Positions 62,109 to 64,000 of a DNA stretch of 64,000 bases are shown in pieces; position 1 is the first letter of the stretch; every line of letters begins with the position of its first letter. The stretch is from the NCBI RefSeq assembly GCF_014698475.1, contig NZ_JACJTB010000007.1, positions 1-64,000 on the forward strand, written 5' to 3'. The translations under genes were made by a program, and so were the position numbers. Under the pieces are notes generated by a model. That model ran no database searches. It was not told where the DNA came from and saw only the letters and a program-made list of their open reading frames with translations. The DNA is from Nostoc spongiaeforme FACHB-130 (GTDB lineage Bacteria > Cyanobacteriota > Cyanobacteriia > Cyanobacteriales > Nostocaceae).

Positions 62109-64000
62109 ATGCTTCTCAACTATCACAGCCCTGATAATGTACACCAGACTATTGTCCGTCAGCCTCTAACTGTTCATTCCAAAATGCGGCTTCTGGATGT
62201 GATTGCACTCATAAATGAAGCACAAGCTAATTTTCGGGATGTGCCTAGCAAAAATAATTCTTCATCAAACAACTTCACTAAAGATATCAATAATATTGCA
62301 TCTCAAGTTGCTAGTTGTGTTTTAGTGGTTGATGACTCGCAGTTAGTCGGGATTCTCACCCAGCGAGATTTAATTAAAATGGCAGCCGAAAGAAAGAATC
62401 TAGAAGGTATCAGTGTTGCTGAAGTGATGACAACAGAGTTAGTAACGCTGAAGATAGAAGATTTTAAAGATGTTTTTACAGCGTTAAATTTGCTGAGACA
62501 ACATCGTATTTGTCATCTACCAATTATCGGGAATCAAGGGGAATTGATTGGATTAGTGACACCTACAAGTCTACTTGCAGTTACTATTCAACAAGCCGGA
62601 CTCTATAATTATGCGCGAGTCAAACTTGCCGAACGCCAACGCATCGAGGCTGAGTTGCGTTTGGAGCGTAATTTTATTTCAACAATTTTTAATCTGACAG
62701 ATGCTTTAGTAGTTGTCTTAGATAGTCAAGGGAGAATTGTTCGTTTTAATCAGACTTGCGAACAAGCTACAGGTTACGCATTTGAAGCGGCTCAAGGAAA
62801 ATATGTTTGGAATGTGCTGAGGTTACCAGACATCACAGAATGTCTGAAAGATATTTTTCAAAATTTGGCAGCCAGAGAGTTTCCCCAACGTTATGAAGCT
62901 ATTTTAATTAATCAGGATGGCGATCGCCGCTTAATTTCCTGGTCAAATAAAGTTTTACTCAATCATGACGACCAAATTCACTATATCGTCTGTACAGGTA
63001 TAGACATCACCGAAAGTCGCCAAGCCCAAGAAGAACTGCGACAAGCCAAAGAACAATTACAAACAGTCTTAGATGCTGTACCTGGGTTTGTATCTTGGGT
63101 AAGTGCGGATGGCTATTATTTAGGGGTTAATCGTCATTTAGCTGAAAGTTTCAACTTAACTGCTGATAATTTTGTGGGACAAGAATTGGGTTTTCTGCAA
63201 AATAGCCCCCAATTTACGGAGTTTATGCACGACTTTCTACATCGACAAGATGTGGCTGATTCTAGTGTTGTTGATACCCAAATTAATGGGTTTACACGTA
63301 AATACTTAGTCATAGCGCAAAAATATCAACAAAACACTGCGGCGGTGGCTGTGGGAATTGACATTACAGAACGTAAACAAGCAGAAATGGCCTTAGCAGA
63401 ATCAGAAGCTATGTTGCGCTCTGTCTTGAAAAGTACACCCAGCATGGTACGAGTTATCAATACTGAAGGGGAAATTTCTTTTATTAACCAAACTACACCC
63501 CATCTCTCCTGGGAGGAAGTTGTGGGTACAAGTATTGATGACTATGTATTACAGGAAGACTGTGAAATTCAACGTTCTGCTTTAGAAAAGGTTTTTGCCC
63601 AAGGAGAAGTTGTCAGCTACGAAACCCGTGCTTTAGACAAGCAGACCAAGTTGAAATATTATCATTCTCAGATTGGCCCTATTTGGCATAACCAACAAGT
63701 TACAGGTGCGGTAATTATTACCAACGATATTACAGATCGCAAGCAAACAGAGATTGCTTTACAACGAGCGCAAGAAGCACTGCAACAACTGAATCGAGAT
63801 TTAGAAGCTAGGGTTGAGCAGCGCACTTTAGCATTACAAGAAAGTGAAGCTGAACTCAGAGCTATTTTTAATCAAGCTGCGGTGGGAATTAAACTAGAAA
63901 CTTTAGATGGGCAGTTACTCAAGGTCAATCAAAAATTATGTGAACTGTTGGGTTATAGCCAAGCAGAACTGATGAGTAAGACCTTTAGAGATTTGACTTA
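62109..64000 (+). CDS. CBS-PAS multisensor signalling protein, 3' end outside window
   Basis: An open frame from ATG 62109 runs to the window end (630 codons, incomplete). A CBS pair (about 20-165, LTQRDLIKMAA and VAEVMTTELVTL then GLVTPTSLLA) is followed by PAS/PAC domains at about 190-310, 315-425 and 435-550, each ending DITE/DITDRK-like. A coiled linker (EARVEQRTLALQESEAEL) and the start of a fourth PAS domain close the visible part. The output domain (probably histidine kinase or GGDEF) lies beyond the window. No membrane segment was seen. The adenosyl-ligand role of CBS is inferred. Confidence 0.88.
   Translation, partial: MLLNYHSPDNVHQTIVRQPLTVHSKMRLLDVIALINEAQANFRDVPSKNNSSSNNFTKDINNIASQVASCVLVVDDSQLVGILTQRDLIKMAAERKNLEGISVAEVMTTELVTLKIEDFKDVFTALNLLRQHRICHLPIIGNQGELIGLVTPTSLLAVTIQQAGLYNYARVKLAERQRIEAELRLERNFISTIFNLTDALVVVLDSQGRIVRFNQTCEQATGYAFEAAQGKYVWNVLRLPDITECLKDIFQNLAAREFPQRYEAILINQDGDRRLISWSNKVLLNHDDQIHYIVCTGIDITESRQAQEELRQAKEQLQTVLDAVPGFVSWVSADGYYLGVNRHLAESFNLTADNFVGQELGFLQNSPQFTEFMHDFLHRQDVADSSVVDTQINGFTRKYLVIAQKYQQNTAAVAVGIDITERKQAEMALAESEAMLRSVLKSTPSMVRVINTEGEISFINQTTPHLSWEEVVGTSIDDYVLQEDCEIQRSALEKVFAQGEVVSYETRALDKQTKLKYYHSQIGPIWHNQQVTGAVIITNDITDRKQTEIALQRAQEALQQLNRDLEARVEQRTLALQESEAELRAIFNQAAVGIKLETLDGQLLKVNQKLCELLGYSQAELMSKTFRDLT

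Overview
The window looks like a chromosomal stretch of a filamentous, probably heterocyst-forming cyanobacterium of the Nostoc/Calothrix type. The signs are dense HIP1 octamers (GCGATCGC), heptanucleotide tandem repeats between genes, a HetZ-family protein, several Uma2 nucleases, many hybrid histidine kinases and cyanobacterial housekeeping genes. No phage, integrated plasmid, CRISPR array, tRNA or intact insertion sequence was seen. Small palindromic and MITE-like repeats are common.

Layout. 1-144: 3' end of a 5S rRNA gene and its terminator, so an rRNA operon ends here. 0.7-8.5 kb: hemerythrin-like protein, a DUF2993/DUF2231 pair, DUF167, a flippase-like membrane protein, two paralogous lipoproteins, LarC and a YciO-type protein. 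8.8-18.5 kb: HetZ-family regulator, a PD-(D/E)XK nuclease tail-to-tail with a Dam-like GATC methylase, DUF751-rbfA, a Ser/Thr kinase, a RelE/ParE-type toxin-antitoxin pair, RtcA and a site-2 protease with CBS domains. 18.6-28 kb: Uma2, a double Tudor/chromo-barrel protein, a JmjC/cupin protein, an Asn-Ser repeat secreted protein, twin VWA proteins with an Slr1339-like protein, HxlR, TenA and an RRM protein. 28-34 kb: an M48-like protein lacking its catalytic motif, prfC, DUF4870 and hemB.

34.2-39.4 kb is the strongest candidate for an unusual system: three minus-strand genes encoding a STAND-like P-loop NTPase, a WD40 protein with 13-14 repeats, and a second NTPase. The first two are separated by one base. 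Together they look like a one-chain NTPase-WD40 STAND protein split in two, plus a second NTPase paralogue that carries a palindromic repeat inside its coding frame.

39.8-53.3 kb: a trypsin-like protease with 13 TPRs, a decayed rhodanese gene, an ECF-type ATPase, rsmG, an acyltransferase, a large LamG/beta-trefoil surface-type protein, ispG, a CtpA-type protease, two Uma2 genes and a LivF/NatE-type ATPase. 53.3-60.5 kb: a response regulator-kinase and a 2022-residue hybrid kinase whose GAF domain has both the DXCF and Cys-His motifs of dual-cysteine cyanobacteriochromes. The window ends inside a CBS-PAS multisensor protein.

All calls come from reading the sequence and recalling families. No database search was run. 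Start codons were moved from the longest ORF where a Shine-Dalgarno site or family alignment argued for it.
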